A DNA stretch of 64,000 nucleotides from Haliscomenobacter sp. GTDB taxonomy: Bacteria > Bacteroidota > Bacteroidia > Chitinophagales > Saprospiraceae. The translations under genes were made by a program, and so were the position numbers. Below are positions 28,730 to 37,025 of this stretch, in pieces. Location: contig JADJHZ010000006.1 in NCBI GenBank assembly GCA_016707205.1, forward strand, positions 1 to 64,000. Direction: 5' to 3'. Position 1 is the first letter of the stretch. Each line of letters begins with the position of its first letter. Under the pieces are notes generated by a model. That model made no database searches and was not told the origin of the DNA. It saw nothing but the letters and a program-made list of their open reading frames with translations.

Positions 28730-29377
28730 ATGGAAGATACTTATCGGACGATTGAATCAACGAGCACGGGGGATTTTCGCGATCGGGGAAGCAAATTCCT
28801 GGCTTACGCCTATCCCATCGGCTCCGAGACCGATTGCCCGCCTTTTCTGGAAGCCTTGCGCAAAGAGCATCCCAAAGCCCGGCATTATTGCTACGCGTAC
28901 CGGATTGGCATGGGAGGACTTAACTTCCGGGCCAACGACGACGGGGAACCCAGTGGAACGGCAGGAAGGCCCATTCTGGGCCAAATCGATCGTTTTGGGC
29001 TGACCAACGTGTTCGTGGTCGTGGTGCGCTACTTCGGAGGCACGTTATTGGGCGCATCCGGACTCATCAACGCGTACCGTTCTGCTGCGGAAGCGGCGCT
29101 TAGCCCGGCGGTTAAAGTAGACAAACTTGTGGAGAAACATTTCCGCCTCGAATTTGGGTACGCCCTCATGAGCGACGTCATGCAGGCGGTCAAGAAACTG
29201 CATTTATCCATCGTCGAACAGCAATTCGGGGATAGCGGGGAAGTCGTGATCGGAATCCGGAAAAGCCAGGTGCAACCTACCCTCGTTCAGTTGATCGCCC
29301 AGATTGGAAACCTGCACCAAGAAGAAGCAGAGAAACTTCCCGAAATCGAGGGATTGAAAATCGTCGCCCTGGATTAG
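28730..29377 (+). CDS. YigZ/IMPACT family protein (UPF0029)
   Basis: 215 residues. The N-terminal UPF0029 domain (FLAYAYPIGSE, DGEPSGTAGRPIL, VVVRYFGGTLLG) is followed by a C-terminal DUF1949-type alpha/beta domain. Family members are linked to translation stress and proline peptidase regulation, with no firm activity. The ATG at 28730 begins just before the domain. Its stop codon overlaps the stop codon of the convergent downstream gene (shared TTAG). Confidence 0.93.
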   Translation: MEDTYRTIESTSTGDFRDRGSKFLAYAYPIGSETDCPPFLEALRKEHPKARHYCYAYRIGMGGLNFRANDDGEPSGTAGRPILGQIDRFGLTNVFVVVVRYFGGTLLGASGLINAYRSAAEAALSPAVKVDKLVEKHFRLEFGYALMSDVMQAVKKLHLSIVEQQFGDSGEVVIGIRKSQVQPTLVQLIAQIGNLHQEEAEKLPEIEGLKIVALD

Positions 29378-30192
29378 CGGTGGATAACCATTTTCCTGGC
29401 TACGCTGCGCAGCCCATCGGTCAGGGAATAGATATAAATCCCATTAGGCAATTGGCTGCCGTCATACGAGATCCGGTTTTGCCCCTGATAGATCTGGACC
29501 GTTTCCCGGTGCATCACTTTTCCCATAAAATCAAACACCCGAAAATCAAAGCGCCCGCGAATACCGGAATTCACCTCGATTTCGGTCAGGGTACTGAAGG
29601 GGTTTGGCACGTTGTGCATTTGAAGCTGGGTCGCTGCCAATTCGCCGGTACTCGACGGCTTGCAGGCCGGAGAACCTTCGGGCTGGATATACAGGTAATA
29701 ATTGCCGGGAGCGAACAGCGTGGAATCTGGAAAGGTAACCGCAATGGGCACGAAGGACGTCACCAATCCCCGGATCTTCAAGTCATGACGCCCAACCTGG
29801 GAAGCATTGGTCGCCGAGCCAAATAAAATGATACATCCCGAAGTTCCTTTCGGGAAGACACAGGTTGGCGGGTTGCAAACGTAATCAAGTCCCTGAGGAA
29901 GATTAGCAACCGCGGTGTCTGGATTCAGAGAAACGCTGACAATGGGAAATTCCCCGATCCCGGGTATGGGAAAGACATCCGGCACCTTTAAGGTAAAGAC
30001 AAACTCGAAGTAGGTATTCAGGCAAGCGGTATCCGATATTCCCCCCGTAGGAGTCCTGGAAGAATACGGCAAGGGAAAAACGCCATACAAGGTGTCGGCA
30101 ATGGTCGTATCCGGCTTGCAGGTAGGCGTGCCGGTTTGTGCCGAGAGCCAAACTGCGGGAGCAAGCATAAAAAGAAAAAGCAAGCGGTTCAT
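29374..30192 (-). CDS. Secreted protein with type IX sorting domain
   Basis: 272 residues: signal peptide (LLFLFMLAPAVWLSA), a cysteine-containing beta-rich middle of unknown fold, then a C-terminal domain of about 75 residues with the layout of a type A secretion-system-IX sorting signal (NVPNPFSTLTEIEV, FRVFDFMGKVMHRE, LPNGIYIYSL, ARKMVIHR). Exported across the outer membrane by that system. Passenger function unknown. Start ATG at 30192. Confidence 0.82.
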   Translation of the reverse strand: MNRLLFLFMLAPAVWLSAQTGTPTCKPDTTIADTLYGVFPLPYSSRTPTGGISDTACLNTYFEFVFTLKVPDVFPIPGIGEFPIVSVSLNPDTAVANLPQGLDYVCNPPTCVFPKGTSGCIILFGSATNASQVGRHDLKIRGLVTSFVPIAVTFPDSTLFAPGNYYLYIQPEGSPACKPSSTGELAATQLQMHNVPNPFSTLTEIEVNSGIRGRFDFRVFDFMGKVMHRETVQIYQGQNRISYDGSQLPNGIYIYSLTDGLRSVARKMVIHR

Positions 30193-30303
30193 ATTGCCAG
30201 ATTTTGTGAGGGAAAGATACCCAAATTCAATCAAACCAGAAAAAGACCGAAAGAAATTATTGAACTTAGGGGCTGTTTACGATTTTGTCAAAACGAATTC
30301 AAT

Positions 30304-32604
30304 ATGAAGGGTAACATTCTTCTTGCCTGTTTGCTGATTGCCGGGATATGCTCCAGTACGCCCGGAGCAAGCCAAATGGCCACGGTCAAAGGAAAAGTCA
30401 CCGACCTGCAATCCGGAGAACCCCTGCCCCTGGCCACGATCCAACTCGGAGCGATAGGAGCAGTATCTGAACTTAACGGCCAATTCCTCCTGCAACTGGA
30501 AGCAGGAACGTACCGCCTCACCGTAAGTTACGTCGGTTACCTGCCGTTTTCCGACACCCTCCAATTAGCTAACGGCCAAACTTGGGAAAAAAATATCCAA
30601 CTTCTTCCCCAATCCACGATTCTGGAAACCGCCACCGTCACGGCCGGACGGTATCAAAAACCGGTAAGCGAAGTCACCGTCAGCCTGGAAGTTCTCAAAC
30701 CAGCCCTGATTGAAAACAGCCACCGATACCAACTGGACGAAGCCCTCGAAAAAATACCCGGAGTAAGCATCATCGACGGGCAGGCAAATATTCGGGGCGG
30801 GTCGGGATTCTCCTACGGAGCCGGCAGCCGCGTGCTGCTCCTGGTAGACGATATTCCCATCCTGCAGGCCGATGCCGGATTTCCCAACTGGAACGATATC
30901 CCTATTGAACATACCGGCCAGATCGAAGTGATCAAAGGCGCCTCCTCGGCCCTCTACGGTTCTGCCGCGCTCAACGGGGTCGTCAACTTCCGGACGGCCT
31001 GGCCCACCACCGAACCCGAGACCAAAGGAGCTTTCTTCTCCGGAATGGCCCTGAGCCCCAAGGACTCCAGGAACCAGTGGTGGGACAGCCCTCCCCTTAC
31101 GTTTGGAGGCAGCGTTTCCCACAAACAAAAATTCAACCGGCTCGATCTCGTAGCCGGCGTTTTTTACCTCAACGAGGAAAGCCACAACGAAAAAACCTTT
31201 TCCCGCTACGGCAGGCTGAATTTTAATACCCGCTACCGGCTCAACGACCGGCTAGCCTTTGGCGTCAATGGAAATCTCAACAAAGGCAACAACCAGGATT
31301 TCTTTTTCTGGAAATCGGAAGCCGAAGCCCTTTCTCCTTTTGCCAATACCCTGGCTGGCAGCGACATCCTGCGCTTTAACATAGACCCTTATCTGACCTA
31401 CTTCGACGGCGGTGGCAACCGGCACAAAGTTCTGGGCCGGTATTACCGGATCGATAACCAAAACAGCGATCAGCGAGGCAATACGTCTGCCCAATATTAC
31501 ACCGAATACCAGTTTCAACGCCACTTCCAAGACGCCCGGTTATTTCTGACGGCCGGCGCCGTGGCGTCCGGAAGCCAGGTAGAAGCCGAGTTATACGGCG
31601 ACACGACCTTTAATTCCCGCAACCAGGCGTTATATGCCAACCTGGACAAAAAGATCGGCAACCGGCTTACGCTGGCCCTGGGGGTCCGGCTGGAAGACAA
31701 CCTGCTCAAAAACCCTGGGTTTTCCTACCCCAGAGGCGTGGTGCAACCCTCCCGGGAACGGGAATCCAAACCCGTGCTCCGGATCGGACTCAATTACGAG
31801 ATCCTCCCCTTCACCCATTTTCGCGCTTCCTGGGGCCAGGGATACCGCTACCCGTCTATTGCGGAGAAGTTTATCTTTACCCAATTTGGAGGCATCTCCA
31901 TTTCTCCCAGCCCCGCATTGAGGTCGGAAACCGGGTGGTCGGCGGAAACCGGACTTCGGCAAGGGTTAAAAGTAGGCGCTTTTGAGGGCTTTATAGATGT
32001 ATCTGGATTCTGGATCCGCTACAAAGACATGATGGAGTTCAATTTCATCGATCTGCAAACGGGATTCCGATCGACCAATATCGGTGAAACGGAAGTCAAA
32101 GGGTTTGAAATGAGTACTGGCGGCCAAATGAAAACAGGAAAACTGACCCTCAACCTCGTTGGAGGGTACCTGTATATCGACCCGACGTACCAGGATTTCG
32201 ATGCAACCCCCCTGGAACCGGGAGAAACACCTTCTATTGGCAAGCTCAATGCCATCAACTCGTCTTCGGATAAACCCGTTTTGAAATACCGCTCCCCCCA
32301 TAGCATGAAAATGGATCTTGAGGCATTATTGCCGAAATGGAGCCTTGGAGCATCGGTTCAATTTGCCTCTTTCCAGGAAGCCGTAGACCGGACCCTCCTG
32401 TTCATCATTCCGGGCGCTATGTCCTTCCGAAATGCCCACGATAAGGGCTACCTGGTGCTTGATCTCAGAGGCTCCTTCCAGATCAGCCCACAAATAAAAT
32501 GTTCCATGTTGTGGAACAACGCGCTGAACGAAGCCTACATCCTCCGTCCGGGTTTGATGGAAGCGCCGTCTTCGCTGGCACTCCGGCTCGACTGGAAATT
32601 ATAA
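30304..32604 (+). CDS. TonB-dependent outer-membrane receptor
   Basis: 766 residues. Signal peptide, CarboxypepD_reg-like domain (VKGKVTDLQSGEPLPLATI), then plug domain (DEALEKIPGVSIIDGQANIRGGSGFSYGAGSR) and a 22-strand barrel ending in ALRLDWKL. No susD-like gene is beside it, so it is more like iron, cobalamin or other small-ligand receptors than a SusC. The long upstream extension to 30136 has no promoter sense; the ATG at 30304 begins the signal peptide. Substrate unknown. Confidence 0.92.
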   Translation: MKGNILLACLLIAGICSSTPGASQMATVKGKVTDLQSGEPLPLATIQLGAIGAVSELNGQFLLQLEAGTYRLTVSYVGYLPFSDTLQLANGQTWEKNIQLLPQSTILETATVTAGRYQKPVSEVTVSLEVLKPALIENSHRYQLDEALEKIPGVSIIDGQANIRGGSGFSYGAGSRVLLLVDDIPILQADAGFPNWNDIPIEHTGQIEVIKGASSALYGSAALNGVVNFRTAWPTTEPETKGAFFSGMALSPKDSRNQWWDSPPLTFGGSVSHKQKFNRLDLVAGVFYLNEESHNEKTFSRYGRLNFNTRYRLNDRLAFGVNGNLNKGNNQDFFFWKSEAEALSPFANTLAGSDILRFNIDPYLTYFDGGGNRHKVLGRYYRIDNQNSDQRGNTSAQYYTEYQFQRHFQDARLFLTAGAVASGSQVEAELYGDTTFNSRNQALYANLDKKIGNRLTLALGVRLEDNLLKNPGFSYPRGVVQPSRERESKPVLRIGLNYEILPFTHFRASWGQGYRYPSIAEKFIFTQFGGISISPSPALRSETGWSAETGLRQGLKVGAFEGFIDVSGFWIRYKDMMEFNFIDLQTGFRSTNIGETEVKGFEMSTGGQMKTGKLTLNLVGGYLYIDPTYQDFDATPLEPGETPSIGKLNAINSSSDKPVLKYRSPHSMKMDLEALLPKWSLGASVQFASFQEAVDRTLLFIIPGAMSFRNAHDKGYLVLDLRGSFQISPQIKCSMLWNNALNEAYILRPGLMEAPSSLALRLDWKL

Positions 32605-32616
32605 AGCACGTTGTCG

Positions 32617-33585
32617 TCAATCCGGGTAATCTACCAGGCAGGTCAGATCCTGGTACTCGCCGGCGCGAAGGCGTTCAAAGACGCCCGGCAGCTCCTCAAA
32701 CGAAACCGTATGGTCGAACAACGCATCGTAGCCCTCCCAGGAAAGCAGCCGCATCACGGCTTCTTTCCTGCGCGCTTTGTTCCATCGGGGGAGTTTGAAG
32801 TGCGGAATAACCCCAACCTGGGTGCTCAGAATTTGTTTGCGCTGGCTATGAAACCCGGCGCCTAAATGCACATTCACCGGGTGTTCTCCGTACCAGCTCA
32901 ACTCCATAATCCGGGCCTCCGGTCCGGCGAAGTCGATCGCCGTTTGCAGCCCCTGCCCCGTTGCGGTAGCATGAAACGTAACATCATACCCGCGCAGGGA
33001 GTGGTAGGTATCAAAAGCGCCAAAACCCAGGGCGGCGGCTTTGGCTTTGCGCAGCGGATTGATTTCCGCCACATCGATCTCCACACCAGGAAATTGCCGA
33101 AGCAGCATCGCCGTCAGCGCGCCAACCAAACCAAAGCCAACCACCAGCACCCGGTCGCCGGCGCTCACGCCGCTATCCCACACCGCGGTGAGGGCGGTTT
33201 CCAGATTGCTGGCCAGAGTGGCCCTTCTCGGCGGGATACCCTCCGGAATGACCGTGCAATCGTTGTGGTCCACCCGGCACCAATTTTGATGCGGGTGCAT
33301 CACATGCACCCATTTCCCTACCCACTCCTCCGGACCTTCTACGACTTGAGCCACGAGGGAATATCCGTATTTAACCGGCAGGGCAAAATTCCCTTCCATA
33401 TAGGGCACCCGCATGTCTTCCCAGAGCTCCAGGGGCACAGCGCCCCGAGCCACTAACAACTCCGTGCCCAAACTGACCAGAGAATATCTGGTCTTTAACA
33501 TCAGATCCCCGCCCGTCCATTCCAGCCCTCCCGGCAGGATCTGGGAAGTCTGGCCGGAGGTATGCCAAAGTGCGATCGGATTCAT
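32617..33585 (-). CDS. MDR-type dehydrogenase (zinc-binding alcohol dehydrogenase-like)
   Basis: 322 residues, medium-chain dehydrogenase/reductase fold. SLGTELLVARG is typical of the bacterial subgroup annotated as zinc-binding ADH. The Rossmann loop VVGFGLVGALTA is near residue 150. The structural-zinc cysteine cluster of classic ADHs is absent. It follows the RibD-like gene by 49 bp on the same strand, so they form one transcription unit that diverges from the methyltransferase group. The substrate is unknown. Confidence 0.82.
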   Translation of the reverse strand: MNPIALWHTSGQTSQILPGGLEWTGGDLMLKTRYSLVSLGTELLVARGAVPLELWEDMRVPYMEGNFALPVKYGYSLVAQVVEGPEEWVGKWVHVMHPHQNWCRVDHNDCTVIPEGIPPRRATLASNLETALTAVWDSGVSAGDRVLVVGFGLVGALTAMLLRQFPGVEIDVAEINPLRKAKAAALGFGAFDTYHSLRGYDVTFHATATGQGLQTAIDFAGPEARIMELSWYGEHPVNVHLGAGFHSQRKQILSTQVGVIPHFKLPRWNKARRKEAVMRLLSWEGYDALFDHTVSFEELPGVFERLRAGEYQDLTCLVDYPD

Positions 33586-33634
33586 AAAACGATACTTATT
33601 AACGCCCGTTAAAGATAATTGCGGTTTTGGATGC

Positions 33635-34609
33635 TCACGCAGGACTTTTGTAATTTACCTGGCCACAAAACATCATTTCGTCTTCCAGCATAAAATAGGT
33701 ACTGGAAACAAAGGTCAACGCCTGCGGAATCCGGTGTACAGGTTCCAGTTGAATACCCACTTTCCCGGAACCGAGCAGGATCGGTGCAATATGCAACTGA
33801 ATAACATCTAAAAGTTGTTCCTGCAGAAACCGGGAAAGGGTTACCGCTCCTCCTTCCACCCAAACAGAATGAATTCCTAAATGAAACAACCGGTCCAGAA
33901 TGAACAGGCAATTGCGCTCCCCCCCGGGCAAAAGAACGGTTTGAACGGCAGGATGTGGCGCGGTCGGCGCATGCTCAGAGAAAACGAGGATCTTTTCCTC
34001 GCTGGCCAACTGCAAGCTCGACAAGTCTACGATCCGGGAGCCTACGACAATCCGAATTGGGTTGGACCCAGACGTTCTTCGCACCGTCAATTGAGGCTGG
34101 TCGGTTTCAAGCGTCCCTCTTCCAATAAGGATGCTGTCACACAACGCCCTCATCCGGTGGGCATGATCCAGATTGGAGGCATTTCCAATCCATTGAGAGT
34201 GGCCGGATTCCGTAGCAATACGGCCGTCGAGGGTCTGGGCCAAATGCCCGACGGCAATGGCCCTGCCCTTAACCTGAGCATGTTGGGCAAGAAAAATATA
34301 GGGCAGGTATAATTCCAAAAACCGCGTTTCCTGACCGGATAAAGCCCCTTTTTTCAACAAAAAGGCTTTTGCCATCCCTTCAAGAGCATATACAGCCGCT
34401 CCTTTGGGGGAAACCGGTGGGCAGGAGGAATCGCGGATCACCTCAATATCGGTGGAAGCATCGCCTCTTTCCTCCAGGGAGAAGGAAAGACGCCCATCCA
34501 TACATAGAAATGCCCTCTCGAAAATACCCCGAAACCGGCTTGCTTCTTTTGCCCAGGCGAGGAGGACCGGCCAAAGACGTTTTTCATCGGTTATCAGAGA
34601 CATACCCAT
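33635..34609 (-). CDS. RibD C-terminal-like (DHFR-fold) reductase with extra N-terminal domain
   Basis: 324 residues. From about residue 115 a RibD C-terminal reductase domain is clear: AVGHLAQTLDGRIA, the SILIGRGTLETDQPQLTVR loop, then VWVEGGAVTLSRFL for NADPH binding. The first ~110 residues match nothing I recognise. No deaminase domain, so it is not riboflavin RibD itself. Expected to reduce a pterin- or pyrimidine-like carbonyl with NADPH. It leads a divergent unit opposite the methyltransferase gene (72-bp shared promoter region). Confidence 0.8.
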   Translation of the reverse strand: MGMSLITDEKRLWPVLLAWAKEASRFRGIFERAFLCMDGRLSFSLEERGDASTDIEVIRDSSCPPVSPKGAAVYALEGMAKAFLLKKGALSGQETRFLELYLPYIFLAQHAQVKGRAIAVGHLAQTLDGRIATESGHSQWIGNASNLDHAHRMRALCDSILIGRGTLETDQPQLTVRRTSGSNPIRIVVGSRIVDLSSLQLASEEKILVFSEHAPTAPHPAVQTVLLPGGERNCLFILDRLFHLGIHSVWVEGGAVTLSRFLQEQLLDVIQLHIAPILLGSGKVGIQLEPVHRIPQALTFVSSTYFMLEDEMMFCGQVNYKSPA

Positions 34610-34681
34610 CTATCGGTTTTGTTTAATTCGTCTAAAGTAAATAAGTATTCCTAATTTGCCGGTAAGGAAACCATTTTCGCC

Positions 34682-35545
34682 ATGAAATCGACAAGTAGGT
34701 GGGATTCCAATGCGGTGCGGGATTATTATAACGCCAATACCCGGCGGTTTTTGCAATGGGGCAAAGACAGGGGCACTTTCAATATCCACGGCGCCCTGTG
34801 GCCTCCGGGAGTGGTTCGACTGGACAAGGCATTGGAATATGCCAATGAACTGGTGCGCAAAACGGCCGCAGGCATGACTCCTCCCGCCACTTCGCTGCTG
34901 GACCTGGGGTGCGGTGTCGGAAGCGGGCTCTTTTACCTTAGCCGCTACCTGAAATCGTTCCAAAAAGGGTATGGCATAAGCATTAGCCCGGTTCAGATCG
35001 AAATTGCCCTGCGCCGCGCCAAATCGGCTAAAGATACCCGGCTCCATTTTGCAGTGATCGACTTTTTGGAGGCGGGCCAATTCTTCAAACAGATCGATTT
35101 GGCGTACAGTATTGAAGCGTTTGCCCATGCGTCGGATCCGGGGAGGTTTTTTCAACAGGCAGCCTCCGCCCTTCGTCCCGGAGGAAAACTGGTCCTGATC
35201 GACGATACCCAGGTGGGTATGAATCTAAACCCAAAAGAGGAGCGGCTCCTTCAAACCTATCGCCACCATTGGCTGCTGCCCTCCCTGCTTCCCGAAAACA
35301 GCGTATTGGGGCTGGCAGAAGCTAACGGGTTGGTCCTGGAATCGCACCTGGACCTAACGCCCTGGCTTCGACTGCGCAGGCCGAGAGACCGGTTTGTTTC
35401 TGTTGCGGCATTTCTTTTCCGGTCTTTACTTGCCCGTTCCTGGTACGGCAAATCCCTGCTTGGAGGAGATGCAAAACAGAAATGCTATCTCAAAGGCATT
35501 ACCCAATACCGCCTGTGGGTGTTCGCCAAAACGTCCGACGCATGA
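34682..35545 (+). CDS. Class I SAM-dependent methyltransferase
   Basis: 287 residues. Motif I is LLDLGCGVGSGLFYL near residue 74; DTRLHFAVIDFLE and LRPGGKLVLIDDT are the later Rossmann motifs. The N-terminal VRDYYNANTRRFLQWG and ISISPVQIEIA resemble small-molecule (C-, N- or O-) methyltransferases of the UbiE/sterol type. The stop overlaps the next start (ATGA), so translation is coupled to the FkbM gene. Confidence 0.85.
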   Translation: MKSTSRWDSNAVRDYYNANTRRFLQWGKDRGTFNIHGALWPPGVVRLDKALEYANELVRKTAAGMTPPATSLLDLGCGVGSGLFYLSRYLKSFQKGYGISISPVQIEIALRRAKSAKDTRLHFAVIDFLEAGQFFKQIDLAYSIEAFAHASDPGRFFQQAASALRPGGKLVLIDDTQVGMNLNPKEERLLQTYRHHWLLPSLLPENSVLGLAEANGLVLESHLDLTPWLRLRRPRDRFVSVAAFLFRSLLARSWYGKSLLGGDAKQKCYLKGITQYRLWVFAKTSDA

Positions 35546-36294
35546 ACTGGGCTACCCGTTCCGGCATTCTAAGATCGGAACTAATCTATTACTGGAAACC
35601 ATTTCAACGCCGCCGGATGCGGGCGTTTTACCGGCAACTGGTTCGCCCGGGGGACCTATGCTTCGACCTGGGCGCTCATATTGGCAACCGAACCCGGACG
35701 TTTTTGGAACTCGGCGCCCGGGTGATCGCCGTTGAGCCCCAACCGGCTTGCGTTCAATACCTTTCGAACCGGTTCGGAGGCTATCCCGGATTCGCCCTTT
35801 GCCCCAAAGCCGTCGGATCAAAACCAGGCTTTGCGCCTCTGTTTGTCAATTCCGGGAACCCAACGATAAGCACTTTATCTTCCAAAGACTGGAGAAACGC
35901 AATGGCCGATGCGTCTTCCCGTCTGGAGGCTTGGGATGTTCATATTACTGCCGAAATCGTCACACTCGATCAACTCATCCAGGAATACGGAACGCCGGCT
36001 TTTTGCAAGATCGACGTAGAAGGGTATGAATTGGAGGTCTTACAGGGGTTATCACATCCGCTTCCTTCGTTTTCTTTCGAGTACCTTAGCCTGCAGCCCG
36101 AACGGATCCAGGCCTGCCTGGATGTCGTCGAACGCCTTGGAGCATACGAATTCAACTGGAGCGAGCAAGAAACGATGCGATGGCAGGAACCCCGGTGGAT
36201 ACCGGTCCGGGAGATCCGGAGAAAGCTGTCGGTCTTCCGGAAACCCATCCTTTCAGGGGATATTTATGCCCGGCTAGCTTCTTTTTCAAAATAA
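35542..36294 (+). CDS. FkbM family methyltransferase
   Basis: 250 residues. CFDLGAHIGNRTRTFLELGA (motif I), VIAVEPQPACVQYL, and DVEGYELEVLQGL near residue 160 are the FkbM signatures. FkbM enzymes usually O-methylate sugars or polyketides. It starts at 35542 within the stop codon of the previous gene and ends 7 bp before the phosphatidyltransferase gene. Confidence 0.88.
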   Translation: MNWATRSGILRSELIYYWKPFQRRRMRAFYRQLVRPGDLCFDLGAHIGNRTRTFLELGARVIAVEPQPACVQYLSNRFGGYPGFALCPKAVGSKPGFAPLFVNSGNPTISTLSSKDWRNAMADASSRLEAWDVHITAEIVTLDQLIQEYGTPAFCKIDVEGYELEVLQGLSHPLPSFSFEYLSLQPERIQACLDVVERLGAYEFNWSEQETMRWQEPRWIPVREIRRKLSVFRKPILSGDIYARLASFSK

Positions 36295-36301
36295 CCATTT
36301 T

Positions 36302-37009
36302 ATGAACGACCAGGCCCATACCAGCCGGAAGCTAAACGAATGGGTTCACTTCCAGGCATGCGGGGCGGTTGCGGCCGTCGGGCTGTACGTTTGGTTTAAA
36401 TCGCTGACTCCCTTTTTGGTATGGAACCTTTTGGCATTCGGATGGCTAGCCTATTGGCTTCGCCGGGACTGGAAAACCTCCCTTTTTCCCGGGGGGCTGG
36501 CGAATGGGATTACCTGGGTACGGCTTTTTCTTTTCCTGAGCCTGATCCCGGGCAGGGCGGTAATGGAAGGCTGGCAACTAAGCCTGGTAGCCTGGATGGC
36601 TTTATCGCTTGATGGGTTAGACGGACTTGCCGCCCGCCGCTTAAAACAACAAAGCGATTACGGGGAATATTTCGACAAAGAAGCAGACGCTGTTTTTGTC
36701 CTGACCATGAGCCTGCTCCTGTATGACCTTGGGCAGGCCGGAAGCTGGGTTCTATGGTTTGGGCTGATCAGGTATGTCTATCTGGTTCCTGAACTCTGGT
36801 TAAAGCCCGTTTATCAGAAGGACCGGAAAACAACCTATGCGAAACGGATTGCCGGAATGGTCATGGCCAGCCTGGCCACCGCCCCTGCGCTACCGGCCCC
36901 GGTCAATTCCGTCCTGCTCCCGGCAGCGGGTTTGTTGCTGGCCTATTCGTTCGGCAGAAGCCTGGTTGAAGCTATTGCAGACCGAATCGGGCGCGCCAAA
37001 ACCCAATAA
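36302..37009 (+). CDS. CDP-alcohol phosphatidyltransferase family membrane protein
   Basis: 235 residues, six hydrophobic segments. The family motif is complete near residue 100: LDGLDGLAARR, then after eight residues G, and FDKEAD, supplying the four metal-binding aspartates. Such enzymes attach an alcohol to a CDP-activated lipid or polyol. The alcohol acceptor cannot be named. Last gene of the methyltransferase-FkbM-CDP-alcohol unit. Confidence 0.88.
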   Translation: MNDQAHTSRKLNEWVHFQACGAVAAVGLYVWFKSLTPFLVWNLLAFGWLAYWLRRDWKTSLFPGGLANGITWVRLFLFLSLIPGRAVMEGWQLSLVAWMALSLDGLDGLAARRLKQQSDYGEYFDKEADAVFVLTMSLLLYDLGQAGSWVLWFGLIRYVYLVPELWLKPVYQKDRKTTYAKRIAGMVMASLATAPALPAPVNSVLLPAAGLLLAYSFGRSLVEAIADRIGRAKTQ

Positions 37010-37025
37010 TAAGGCCCCTCCTGCC

